DNA from: Ciona intestinalis | Lineage: Eukaryota > Chordata > Ascidiacea > Phlebobranchia > Cionidae | NCBI RefSeq assembly: GCF_000224145.3 | Contig: NC_020170.2 | Coordinates: 2,847,589 to 2,911,588, forward strand | DNA: 64,000 nt | Direction: 5' to 3' | Shown: piece after piece, positions 33,427 to 46,400 of the stretch | Position numbering within the stretch: position 1 is the stretch's first letter | Layout of the letters: every line of letters begins with the position of its first letter | Notes under the pieces: model-generated | Told to the model about the DNA's origin: nothing | What the model saw: the letters and a program-made list of their open reading frames with translations, nothing else | Databases searched by the model: none | Program-made: the position numbers and the translations under genes

Positions 33427-33600
33427 TAGCAGGGTGGGGTAACATGGGACATTTTTCTTTTCTTTTTCTCCTTCCGTTTAGTCGTAACTTTTTTTTCTCG
33501 TTCCATTCAGTCGTAACTTGTGTTAGTTGTTTAAAACACGATCAAGAAATATAGGAACTACTTGCTAGCAGTATCCCATCTCACTCTAAATGCTGTATAT
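33427..33600 (+). mobile_element. MITE copy 10, diverged, 3' of P450
   Basis: ATATAGCAGGGTGGGGTAAC at the left, a decayed right end ATCTCACTCTAAATGCTGTATA, and a partly duplicated interior (CGTTCCATTCAGTCGTAAC). Confidence 0.65.
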
Positions 33601-33639
33601 GTTTACAACATTAACGTACGAACACATAATATAGTACTG

Positions 33640-33790
33640 GTTTAAAGCAATTGCCACAAAGGATCTTGCCCAAAGACACATACGTCCACGATGGTGGCAC
33701 CACCGTAAAACGTCATGAACCCCTATCCTTTCGGTTAGAGGCAAGGTCCTCTGTCTCTAACCCTTGTACCGCGACGTGCCGACGTCATAT
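33640..33790 (-). mobile_element. tRNA-derived SINE fragment
   Basis: On the minus strand CGCGGTACAAGGGTTAGAGA resembles an A box, and GGGGTTCATGACG 50 bases on resembles a B box. It is followed by GTATGTGTCTTTGGGCAAGA, a segment shared with the SINE at 43268. Confidence 0.6.
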
Positions 33791-33934
33791 GCGACAAGAC
33801 CCCCTACTCTAATACTAACCAATAACCACATCAAAATCCACAACTGAAAATCCGCATTTAACAGTTTAATCCAACAATTTATTCAAAATACGATTTTTTT
33901 CAAACTGGAACACAATAGATAAAAGTTGAACTTA

Positions 33935-34558
33935 TTATTTCTTAAACATCAGGAACCAAACGATGGTATTGAGAGTCATGCCAGTCAGGATTGCATAGAG
34001 GCCTTTGTTAAGTATGTCATCAAACTTTCCACTTCGATGAACTGGCAACTTGGCCTCTGCTAACTGGAGTAATGCAATATTTAATTATAATAAAATATGA
34101 GAACAGTTTCAACAGTATAATATTATATAGTAGGGTTGTGTAATAGGATATGTTTTTATTATTTTTATTTTCCCAATTAGTAATAAACAAAGAATATTTA
34201 CATAAATTTACATCTAGCGACTCTTAAAGAGTCTTATTACTTGTTAAAAACACAATCAAAAACATAGAATTTAGGTGCTAACAGTATTACATATTATTCT
34301 TACCCAATAGTACTACACAACACTAATTTACTGGAAGCATAACCATTTACAATCCTTTCAGGATATATTCTACAATTTTGCCTATTTTATATAAAGTTAG
34401 CATAAGCCAATAATTCATATTCTTTAAATTAATGACACTTTATTAAAAGGTTAATATGTTATAGGATAATTGATAATATATTAAAGAACAATTGCTTCAC
34501 TGTTTCAAGAGTATTTACATGAGAAGATAAAACGGCTAATATTATTCGGATATATCAC

Positions 34559-34596
<38 letters not shown>

Positions 34597-35085
34597 TTTA
34601 AAAATAAAATAGAATACATGTATTTTGACAAAACAATTGTTCATATATGATATATGTTAACATGATTGGAAAACATTAAATTTTCTCACTCGCTGTAACG
34701 TCTAGATTTTTCTTATGTTAAATGTATTTGCAGATCATTTAAGAAAATCACATATATACCATCTTTAAGTGGTAATCTTGTTTCGCTGCAGTCTTTGGAA
34801 AAGCTCTTGCAAACTCTTCGCGGCTCCTTGTTTTCCATCCAACTTCGGCAACTTCACTAAAGCCACGTCGGTATTGGGAAAGCGCAGGCTGCAAAAATAC
34901 ATAAAATTCAAAATTGCAAACATAGTCCAAAATAATCCAATTAAACCATCATAAACTAGTATATAATTTTGTTTTTCTAATATTGGTAAAAAGCAAACAG
35001 GTACATGCTCCTTCTAGCCTTCTACATAACACATAGATAATGTTTTAATTTAATCACTTACCCGGATAGCACGTAATAAAGACAT
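33935..35085 (-). CDS. COX7A: COX7A-like cytochrome c oxidase subunit (93 aa, 3 exons)
   Basis: Exons 35085-35062, 34888-34760 and 34063-33935 join in phase. The N-terminus MSLLRAIRPALSQYRRGF is basic, rich in Ser/Leu/Arg and free of acids, as in a mitochondrial targeting sequence. The mature part has KQDYHLKM..LPVHRSGKFDDIL, matching the KQ-Y-Q..LPVHLKGG..D..L core of COX7A. It is followed by one membrane helix (LYAILTGMTLNTIVWFLMF) and a lysine-rich end. Length matches COX7A precursors. COX7A is a small inner-membrane subunit of complex IV. The helix region is diverged, so another small respiratory-chain subunit is possible. Its start and that of MVP are 934 bases apart in divergent orientation. 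Confidence 0.62.
34126..34318 (+). mobile_element. MITE copy 11, strongly diverged, COX7A intron 2
   Basis: TATAGTAGGGTTGTG at the left, TACCCAATAGTACTACAC at the right, and a decayed core (GTAATAAACAAAGAATATTT). Confidence 0.6.
34563..34592. repeat. TA microsatellite, COX7A intron
   Basis: Uninterrupted TA run. Confidence 0.9.
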
Positions 35086-36018
35086 AGTGAACAGTTCAAA
35101 CTTAAAATTTAGCCTGCCAATCTGCAAACACAACACAACCTTCTGGTTTACCCTAAAATTCTTACACGGTAAATATAAGATTGTGAAAATAGTTTAAGGG
35201 ACTTTTTGTGTTTTGCGCTATGCACAACTTATTCTCTACATGGATAAACTTATTTATAGACGTACAGGTTCCATACACGCCAAAGATTGGCTGCAAATAC
35301 TGCAAAACTGCGATTTAATCAGAATTGAATTGTATATTGTGTGTACGTGATGTCGATGTCGCGACCTTACAAAATTATTCGAGTGTGAAAATATTGTGCA
35401 GTGAAGCGTATCAACATAGAAATTTTAAAAAAACGCTAAATGTGTTTTGGAGGTTGGTGTTGACTTCTGAGTTGTTGGCATTTTCCCTCGAGTGGTGCAA
35501 TGTGTGAATGATGCAATAGAACGGCAAACAAATGTTTTCATATAGTTTTGATTCGACTCTGCCATCTATGAATAATATTTGTTCATAATAAACAATAAAA
35601 CACATGTTAGCTACTTAGCTTACACTTACATAAACAAGAAATTCAAAATAAACATAATTCAACTACTGGAGTTTTTAATGATTGTCACATTTTAAACACA
35701 CACGTGTATAAAAGTTTAGCCACTCGGGCCGTTGATAGAATGTATCCTGCATATTCATATCTCGAACGAGTAAACACAACAGTTTCGATTCGATAACCGG
35801 CGATGCGGTATCTCGTGACGCTGTTTACAGTTCATGTTGGTCTAGAGTGACGTCCTAGACTCTATAACCACTGTAACCAGGCTTTACCATGAGTTTTTTT
35901 AACTCGAATGGCAAACGATCAAGTAAATATTTTTTAATGGGGTACTAATGTAAGTTTTATTTATCGCCAGATTTAGACTTCATTCTGTTGCGCCTAATCT
36001 TATCACTATTTAAAAACA
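35086..36018. other. Divergent intergenic region between COX7A and MVP
   Basis: No gene seen. The two start codons face away from each other, so this region probably holds both promoters. The short frames at 35325-35507 and 35411-35605 lack any motif. Confidence 0.45.
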
Positions 36019-37451
36019 ATGAGCAAGGGAAGACAAGGTTTGTTATGATTTTTTGGTTTTGTGTGTATTTTAAGCTTTTACTAGGATAATGTATTGAGTA
36101 GGCTTGTCGCTTGTGCCCGTGTGGAAGTGGTGCATATTAATATATCAGTAATATAGTAATGTGGGGTAAGATGGGACACATTAGCACATAATATCTAAAT
36201 ATGCTGGTCGTTTTATAAACAATTACCAACAGTCTTTTTTACGCAAAGAATAATTAAATAAAGAATGAAAAGTGAGTTCCTCCTGAATCAGTAGTTCATT
36301 TTAATCAATTTTTTTTTATTTAAGGAATCTCTGTTTCAGGAGAAGAAGCGATTTATCGCATTCCACCATATTATTACATCCATGTCTTGGATCAAAACAC
36401 CAATGTCACAAAACTTGAGATTGGACCAAAGACCTACATACGTCAAGATAATGAAAGGTATTTTTTTCTGGGCCAAAAACTAGGGGTTACAATTCTGACT
36501 GCTGACTAAACTATTTTACATCTACCATACCGATGTATGGTTGCTGAACTTGCTGTCAATGGTACTGACTATAAAATTTGATATCCATCAATGGACAATA
36601 TAAAAAATTGAAAGTGTTTTAAACTTGTAACAAAACATTTTGTTAATACAGTATTGCTATTTTTATCTCTCAGAGTAATCTTTGGTCCCGAGCGCATGAT
36701 AACAATCCCACCCCGTCACTACTGTGTCATCCAAAACCCAGTTGCGAAGAATGCTGATGACCAAATTCAACTTGATCCATCTGGCCAAGCTAAATTAAAT
36801 CACGCCGACCAGGAGATTCGTTTAGCTCAAGATCCTTTTCCTTTGTATCCTGGTGAAGTCTTGAAAACGGTTTGTTAAGTTGGCTAACTTGTGTTTTATA
36901 GTATACATATATGTAATTCTTTTAATAAGGTAGATTTAAGTTGTGAATGTAGGCTAAAGTCTGTCTATCCAACTTAGTTAACTTGTTTGTCTATGTTTTG
37001 AGTCCGTGGAAATTCACCTATTTTTTATTATTGTTTATTGTGTTTGAAAAGGCTCCATATCATTTAAAAAATTCTTTGTCTATTCTTTTCTTTGTCTAAT
37101 TAAATGTGGTATAAACTTTTGGCCTGTACATGTTTTACACAAAAGTAACATCTAGATTCATATATTTTTGGCATTGTATGACCTCTGGTTCTAACTAATC
37201 TTATATTAAGTTAACATAAACTGTTAACTTCATATCATCAAAGTAATGGGAGACTTCACTATTATGTTTTACCATTGTTTGTTTATTTCTTTGTAGGCAG
37301 TTACGCCTTTAAGGGTTGTAACAGCGAACACAGCTCTGAGGCTTCGAGCAGATCTTGATTTTGATGAAGATGACACTCATCGTGTGGCTGGTGATGAATG
37401 GCTGTTTGAAGGTCCAGGTAAGAATGTGTTTGAAATACTACAATGCACAAT

Positions 37452-37493
<42 letters not shown>

Positions 37494-40400
37494 ATATAAT
37501 ATATGTGTTCAATTTTATAGTTTACTCTCCAGTTTATAAAAGTTTTTGTTATTTTGTGTTGATTACCAATATTATTTCAGAGCATTTTGGTCACTAAGTA
37601 TTAAAATTTATGAAAAGTGTGTTAAAATACTAAAATATATATAATGCATGTTTTATAGTGGAATCTGCATTTTTTATAAGTAAAGTATGTTCTATTTCTA
37701 TTGATTAACAATACTGTTTTATAGCCTATTGGCCACTACATTTGATCCTACAGTACACTATATTATAACATGTAGTTTATTGTGTGCTACTGTCCAATAT
37801 TCAACAACATGTAATTTAGCTTAAACTTAAGCTCTAATAAATATCCATTATCCAATGGCTTTAGTACTATACACAATACATGAATATATATGCCTATTGT
37901 GCACATCACAATATGATATGTTACAGTGTGGTCCAGACTCATAATCAACCTATTGTGTTGGTAATTTAACATAGTTTGAAGTCATTGATGCATCATACAA
38001 AGGAAGGAGCTTATTGTTTACACTTTATGATTATTGCTCTCTGTGTTTCTTTAATTTCATCAAAATAATTTATTAAAACTATTTTTGACATTTTATCATT
38101 TATGTAATGTTAAAGTACTATAAAAATTTGGTTGAGCAGTTAAAATGTGAAGCTTTGATCTAATCTCTGAAGACATGAAGCAAACTCAAATTGCATTTTA
38201 TTAAAAATTTAAATAAAATAACATAACATGACAGCCTTAATTAATAAAAAAAATTCTTTTAAAAACAACCTGACACGAGCTATGGAAAAATCGGAACATA
38301 ATATTTAAAAATTACCCTTAATGCATATCCTGTTAAAATAATAAAATTAAATAAAAATTCTACTAGGTACGAACAAAGTTTATCAAATTATTAATTATCT
38401 TTATGGCTCATCCCATTGAATTAATGCAGGTAATAATTTCCAGGTACNNNNNNNNNNNNNNNNNNNNNNNNNNNNNNNNNNNNNNNNNNNNNNNNNNAGT
38501 GCTCTTCAACCGGTGTGCACGGTGCACCAAAATATGCCAGGGGTGCACCAGTACAAAAGGGTATACAAGGGTGCATCACAAACTTCAACAATTTTCAGCA
38601 ATAATATTCAGTTATGAACATTTTTAACAAACTTAGCCACTTTCCTACAGTTTTTTTTTTATATGAATTCTATATCTTGTATAACTGGTAATCGAAAAAA
38701 CGTCATTAGTTTTACGTTTAAATAATCAGGGGTGCATGAGTTTGTCGCAACAACTTTAGGGGTTCACCAACCCAAAAAAGGTTGAAGCACTGCCTATAAC
38801 CCAAAAAAGGTTGAGCACTGCCTATTGGCCCACTACATATTAATTTAAAATTTAGCCCCAACCGAATATTGCATTAAATATGACCCTACACTATATTATA
38901 ACATGTAGTTTATTGTGTGCCTTATTCAACACAGGTAATTTAGCTTAAACTTGAGCTATATTAAATATCCATTATCCAATGGCTTTAGTACTATACACAA
39001 TACATGAATATATATGCCTATTGTACACATCACAATATGATGTTACAGTGTGGTCCAGACTCATAATCAACCTATTGTGTTGGTAATTTAACATAGTTTG
39101 AAGTCATTGATGCATCATACAAAGGAAGGAGCTTATTGTTTACACTTTATGATTATTGCTCTCTGTGTTTCTTTAATTTCATCAAAATAATTTATTAAAA
39201 CTATTTTTGACATTTTATCATTTATGTAATGTTAAAGTACTATAAAAATTTGGTTGAGCAGTTAAAATGTGAAGCTTTGATCTAACCTCTGAAGACATGA
39301 AGCAAACTCAAATTGCATTTTATTAAAAATTTAAATAAAATAACATAACATGACAGCCTTAATTAATAAAAAAAATTCTTTTAAAAACAACCTGACACGA
39401 GCTATGGAAAAATCGGAACATAATATTTAAAAATTACCCTTAATGCATATCCTGTTAAAATAATAAAATTAAAAAAAAATTCTATTAGGTACGAACAAAG
39501 TTTATCAAATTATTAATTATCTTTATGGCTCATCCCATTGAATTAATGCAGGTAATAATTTCCAGGTACCTATATACCACGTAAAGAGGTTTCTATTGAG
39601 GAGACAATTCGTGCAACTGTTATCAAGCGTAACCAAGCCATTAAGCTTCGAGCAAGGAAAGAAACTAAAGACAGGGATGGTGTAGATAGAGTCACAGGTA
39701 AAAAAAAACATTTTTTTATTTACTATTTATATTTCAAAGGGGTGAGGTTCTATAGTAAGGCCTGGCAGGGGACCTAAAATATTGCCCAGAGTTGACCCAT
39801 TACTGATGTTACACTTTTTTAGTAAAGTAAATGTCTTATGTTACTTAGAACTTGGTGTTCCATATTTTACCAATCTGAATGTATTTTTAAATCTGTATTT
39901 AAGTTTTTCTATCAACAAAATGTTTAATTTTTTTTTATTGAAATTCGATATAGTACGTTTTATCACAGCAGAGAATGACTGTATCTATGCTTTTAAAATG
40001 TTTGTGTCCTTCTGGACTGCTGGACCTTTTTTATTGACAAGTATGATTTACTGATTGTCACTGTTCCACCACCCAGGTGAGGAGTGGCTTATTAAGAAGG
40101 TTGGGGCTTATCTACCCGGTGCATATGAAGAAGTGGTGGATGTAGTTAATGCTTATGTGTTAACAGAAAAGGTAAAGGAAATAATGTTCATTTAAAAATG
40201 AAAACCTGTCCTTTTTAGCATTTTATGCATTTTTAACTTTCAAACATAATTTTTTTGAGGATAATTTTATTTATTTTTATTAAAAAAGCTGTCTGTGCAT
40301 CTAGTGTAATTCACTTTTTTAGTTATTTTGTCTTTTCGCTTATGTTCGATTAGTGTTTTTTTGTGCCTGTTTAAACGTACAGGTATCAGGAAGCAAAAGT

Positions 40401-43400
40401 TTGTATTTTGTCTCATGTTTTAACTACTTTTCCCATATTTCTCAGGTTGCACTGCACATGCAAGCCACCAGAACCTTCACTGACTTCATGAATCAGAAGA
40501 GGAAGAATGGAGAAGAATGGTTGATCAAGATGACCGATACTGAGGCTCATATTCCTGATGTGCATGAAGAGGTAAGTCTGATAAACATAAATGTTTTTTT
40601 GCCAAAACGGTTGCCAAATATAGACCCTCTTTATATGCTAAATCAAGAATTTTTACTACATCATGAAAGTATCACTGTATGATAAATATTGTAAATAATT
40701 CTGTTTTCTAACTTAGTATTGTTGACGTTGTCATTAACATCACAATTACCACCATTATACCGCAGACACCATTGTTATTAATCAATGCCACATGTTGTAT
40801 CGCTCAATGATGTTGGAATCTAGTTTCGTGTAAAATGTTGTACATACTAATTTCCTTCAACAATGGTTCCTTAGTGTCTAGTCATTCGTTAGTTTGGTAT
40901 AATAAACTAGCTTTACACTAAACTTGGAAACAGGCTACGCTTTATCCTCTAACTGTCACAACTACTACATAACCTTATAGATTTTTTTCTGCAGTTTGTT
41001 AGGACATAAACTTTCAGGTAAAAATAACCTTTTTTTGTTAAAAACAAACAAATAAATAAATAAATATTTCCTAAAAGTAATAGGTCTTTTTGCTTAATAA
41101 CCTTGTTATCCAGGTAATGGGAATAGTGAATGTTACTACCTTGACCAGTCGTCAGTATTGTGTTATCCTCAACCCAGTTGGTGCAAATGGGAAGAACCAG
41201 CTTGGGAATAAAAAACTTATCAAAGGGGAGAACTCATTCTTTATTCAACCGGGAGAAAAACTTGAAAAAGGGATTCAGGTAAATTAATGGTGATAGTAAA
41301 AAGTTAAGAATATAGTATAAGCAAAAATAAGTCTAGAATGTATAGGTTAAATCAATTACATAGGCCTAGAAAATAAATGCGTGAAATATATTATAGTATA
41401 GGCAAAAATAAGCATAAAATGTGTGGGCAAAGGTAATTGAAAACAAAAAAATGCATGGGCAATTTGGCATGGTCCAATTTAGAGTAAATATAGAACGTTA
41501 TTAGCATGTGTATTAAAATATTTATTGCAAGCTTACTTACGTTTGCATTATAAAAATGGAAAAAAATGACAAAAAAAGATACAGAAGCATGTGCAATCTA
41601 TTAAAATGCAGCTTTAAAAGATAAGAGTGACGTAACTCAAGAAAATTGTTAATATTATTTATTGTATTTGTAATGTTCATTAAATCTTCATATGCTTATT
41701 TTATTTTATAGGATGTCTATGTCCTTGGTGAGGACGAGGGTTTGATTTTGAAAGCAGCCGAACTTTGTTACGATGATGAGAATGAAAGGGAACGTAAACC
41801 TGGTGACAAGTGAGTGGAAAATATAGTTGTTTATATCTTTTTTTAGTATTTTTTTTTCTATTTTGTTGGAGTTTTTTGTTAAGTATGGTTCTTTTCTATG
41901 TGGGGGAAGAGTGAGGTCTTAATCAAGGACCTGAAATTTATGCCAGTTTAAAAGATTTTTTATGAACCTTTCTTTAGGTGGATGATACGCGGACCTTGTG
42001 AATATGTTCCACCGGTTAAAGTTAATGTATTCGCTAAGCGTAAATCAATTTATTTGGATGAGAATGAAGGTATCTATGTGAGGGAAATGAAAACGGGAAA
42101 GGTAGGTGTGTCTGTGTTTTACAAATATTACTAACTTTTGAAAATTCTGAGAAATAATGTAGGATTTTTACTTTAGATCTGCGTTCTGTTGAGGCTCCTA
42201 TAATCCAAACACGGAAAACATAAAAATTTATTCAGAAAAATATAAACAACTAACACTGCTTCTAGCCATACATTAAAATTTGGCTATTTCTGTTGCAAGT
42301 GTTTTACTTTTTCCCAGGGAACTCTCAAAATTTATGTCTTTTTACTGCAGGTGCGTAGTGTATGTGGTCACACCTACATGCTTACTCAAGATGAGGAGTT
42401 ATGGGAAAAGAACCTCTCATCCACCGTCGAGGGCCTCCTAGCAAGTGGAAGAGATCCAATGGCAGACAGAGGAACCAGGAACACAGCACCTGGTATTACT
42501 GTTACTTTGTTACATTTTTAAATTATGTACATCGTGTTTTTATGTGCTTTGGTGTGTGAGACAAAAAGTTTGCCCTACATTGAGCTAGAGCAGTGGTTCT
42601 CAAACTTTTTCAGTTTTCTCAAACTTTTGCGATCTAAGAAACAAAATTATATAATGTCACGCTCACTGCAAAAAAACGAATATGTATAAGTTTGATATAA
42701 AAATGTCATTCTGTAATAGTTTTTTCCTTGTCCGAATTAGTATGTAAAAAAAACAAAATTTCCAAAAAGTCAGGGCTTCAAAAAATTATTGGCACACCTA
42801 AAAATTGATGAATTTGGCACACTAATGTTGCTGCACACTGTTTGAGAAACACTGAACTAGAGAGTAAATTTTGTTGCTTGTCTTTGTAGTAATTGATCCA
42901 GGAATGTCATTTCAATCCATGAACTGTATCTTTAGTGCACAAGACGCACAACCATTACAGACTCTGCTTAGGCCAATAGAAGTTAAGTTGCATGATATCA
43001 AAAATACCAATATTTAGGAGTGTGATTGCTACACATTGGTCAAATGGTAAATCAAAAGCACACAGCGTTTGATTTGTAGTATTAGTAATACATTTTAAAC
43101 TAAACAGTTCATTAACACAGTATCACTATTATTTTAATATTTGAGTTAAAACAGTCATCACATTCTTTCATTAGGTACAGAAATATCTGGGATACAGACT
43201 GAAAATAATGTCACTTGCTATTTGACCTTTATCAAATGGCAAGTGAATCGCACCAAACTATATTGTCCGGCGCCGTGGCAAAGTTGTTAGCGTGCCTGCT
43301 TGTAACTTAGAGGTAATGGGTTCAAAGCTTGTCACTGCTAACATTGTGGGGTATGTCTCCTTGGGCCAGACACTTAACGGCAATTGCTCCAACCCAGTGG

Positions 43401-46400
43401 TCACTATTGGGTTGTCCAAATTATTAGCCATACCTAAAAAAATGAAAATATCCCCCCAAATAAATAATCACCTACAAAGTAACATACATGGTAACTCGTA
43501 AGCTGGCACGAGGTGTATGAACACCTGTGTTATATCGACTGTTTTCCGGCCACACAAGGATAGAGTAAGTTACATTCGTTCATTCATAGCTTGAAAACCA
43601 CAAAACTTTATCTCGAAAATCCCAAAAATATAAAGTTTTAGCAGCAAAAAACCCAGCACCATATTTATGATCCTGTTTCCTTACAGCAAGTGGAAGAGAT
43701 AAAACTAAAGTTGTCACATTCCGTGTCCCACATAATGCATGTGTGCAAATCTATGATTACAAAAACAAGAAAGCAAGGTAGTTTAAACCATGTTTTATTT
43801 GATATCTATGTTATACAGATGTTAAGGGCATGTTTATGATATATGCTGTTACTGTCAGGCATATTATAAGTCTGACTAGTTTTTTTGCATTTTATTTTTA
43901 AGAACCTACATTTATTGTTTTGTTCTGGTTTCCCACAATATTTTCAGTTTTTAATAATCAGCATTTTATATTTAAATGAGAAAAATACCTTAATGATTTT
44001 AAGATATTTACTGGTATATTATAAACAAGTTAAACAACTGGAAAACCATAATAATAATAACCTAACCTGTCTCTTCGATTACGGTAGCGAAGATTTTAAA
44101 ATATTTTAAACAGAAAGGCAGGATATATTGACATAACAACAGTTGTTAAAACACGCTTACAGTTAAAAACATATTTACATTTAGTTGAAAGAAAATAAGC
44201 GTGGTTGCTACACCTAGCAGACAATTGAGCCATTTAGATTAAATTATTATTAAGTTAGTCTGCTAATAGTAACAAATGTATGTGTGAACTATTATATATA
44301 AAAATATTGCAAGTACCAACATCATACCTTTTGAAATTCACCTTTCCCCCTCACCCTCACAGGGTTGTGTTCGGCCCCCACCTTGTAATGCTCGGCCCCG
44401 ATGAGCAATTCACCCAGCTCTCATTATCCGGGGGCAAACCAAAACGCCCCAACGTGATCCGAGCTCTTGCTCTCTTGTTGGGACCAGATTTCTGCACGGA
44501 TGTGATCACCATAGAAACAGCAGATCACGCTCGTCTTTCTCTACAACTTGCTTATAATTGGTTGGTTTAGAAAATAGAATTAGATTGAATGTATTCGTCT
44601 TATAGCCTATTTCATTTTTTGAAACTTTGTCGTACTTTTAGATCACATTAGAGCAAAAATGAAATTAGTTTACACATAGTCATCTTATGGACTGTTTTCT
44701 GAAATTTTAGTGGTACCTTTGTATTGCATTAGAGCAAAAATGAAATTAGTTTACACATAGTCATCTTATTGGCTGCTTCGTTTTTTGAAACTTTGGTGGT
44801 ACCTTTAGTTAGATCACATTTGAGTACTATCTATAGACAAATTTTGTTTTCCGTTGGTAAGCAACCTTCAAGAGGTTCAGTATTCTATTTTAAGAAGATT
44901 TCAATTAGAAATACACCTATCAGCCATAAAGTTATTTTGAATTTTTTTATGTGCTTAAATCTTAAAGAAAACCATGTTTAAAAATAATTATATATATATT
45001 TTGTATTTCTTACCCAGCTTTTAACCAGTTCAGTCATTTTACTTTACTAATAATTTGTGTTGCTACAAATATATTTAAAAATTTCAGGCATTTTGATATC
45101 TCCAAAGCAGTTGAAAGCCAATCTGAAGCGGCAAAATTATTCAGTGTGCCTGACTTTGTTGGTGATTTATGTAAAGCTGTTGCATCCCGCATTAGAGGAG
45201 CAGTGGCTTCTGTTAGCTTTGATGATTTTCACAAGGTCAGTAATTGTTTTGTATAAGTTTGTAATAAAGTATCATAAATTATATCAAAGCCAAAAAGTTC
45301 ACACACAAAGTTATATCCTTGGTGGTACGAAGCAGGCATGAGGTGTTTGAAATAAGACATGGCATTTATTCATTATTGAATTACGACCAATTGTTTAAGT
45401 AACACTTTCTTTAAATACCAATGTTATAGTTGAAAACCCATGAGAGTTTAATGGCGCAACAATCACATATCTCAATGACATCACAAAGCTTATTTTGCAC
45501 CACAATGGCCTTTTAATATTATACCTGGAATAAATCCCACGTCCCATAGTATGCTTACTATAGAACTGCACTCGCACTTAAAAAATAGAATACAGAACTC
45601 ATGTCTGGCCTAGTCTGATGTCCCATGGCATGTTCAACATAGGACCTCACTCATTTAGAAAAGAATATAAAAATATTATTTAACCTAAATCTTAAGGTCC
45701 CATGGCATGCTCACTATAGGACCTCACCCATATAGAATAAATATCAAATTATTCTCTAGTCTAAATCTGAGGTGTATACTCACTGTAGAAACAGAACTCA
45801 TCTCTGGCCTAACTGTAAGGTCCCATGACATGGTTATTGTAGGACCTCGCCCTTATAGAGAACACGAATCTCATTACGTATGATCCTATATTTTTACAAT
45901 ACATTTCGCACATTAAACCTCATTATTCGCCTTTTTATCCCCACAGAATTCATCACGCATCATTCGCTCGTCTGTATTCGGGATAGATGACAAAGGGAAG
46001 GTGAAAGATAGATTCGAGTTCCCACAAAACCGTCTCGTGGTTACTTCAATCGACATCCAGTCTGTTGAACCAGTGGACCAGCGCACACGAGACTCCCTTG
46101 TGAAGTCTGTGCAACTTGCTATCGAAATTACAACCAATTCTCAAGAAGCCACAGCCAGGTTTGAATAAATGTAACTTATTTATCCTTGTGTGGTAGGGAA
46201 TGAAAATGACAATTGTTATAAATTCAGTGTTCTCTTTCACACACCTTGTGTTTGCTTATAAGTTACGACTTTTGTAACTATGTGATTAATTTTTGGTGTG
46301 GTGTGAAGCAGTGTGGTGCTGTGGACTATAATAAATAGAAATAAAAGTAATATAACAAAGACTTCTGCAGTTTTTACATATGTGCTCTCTAACTTTATGA

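Noticed and set aside
43268-43345. Functional tRNA gene
   Set aside because: A- and B-box-like segments are present but no cloverleaf; the sequence continues into a dispersed SINE body.
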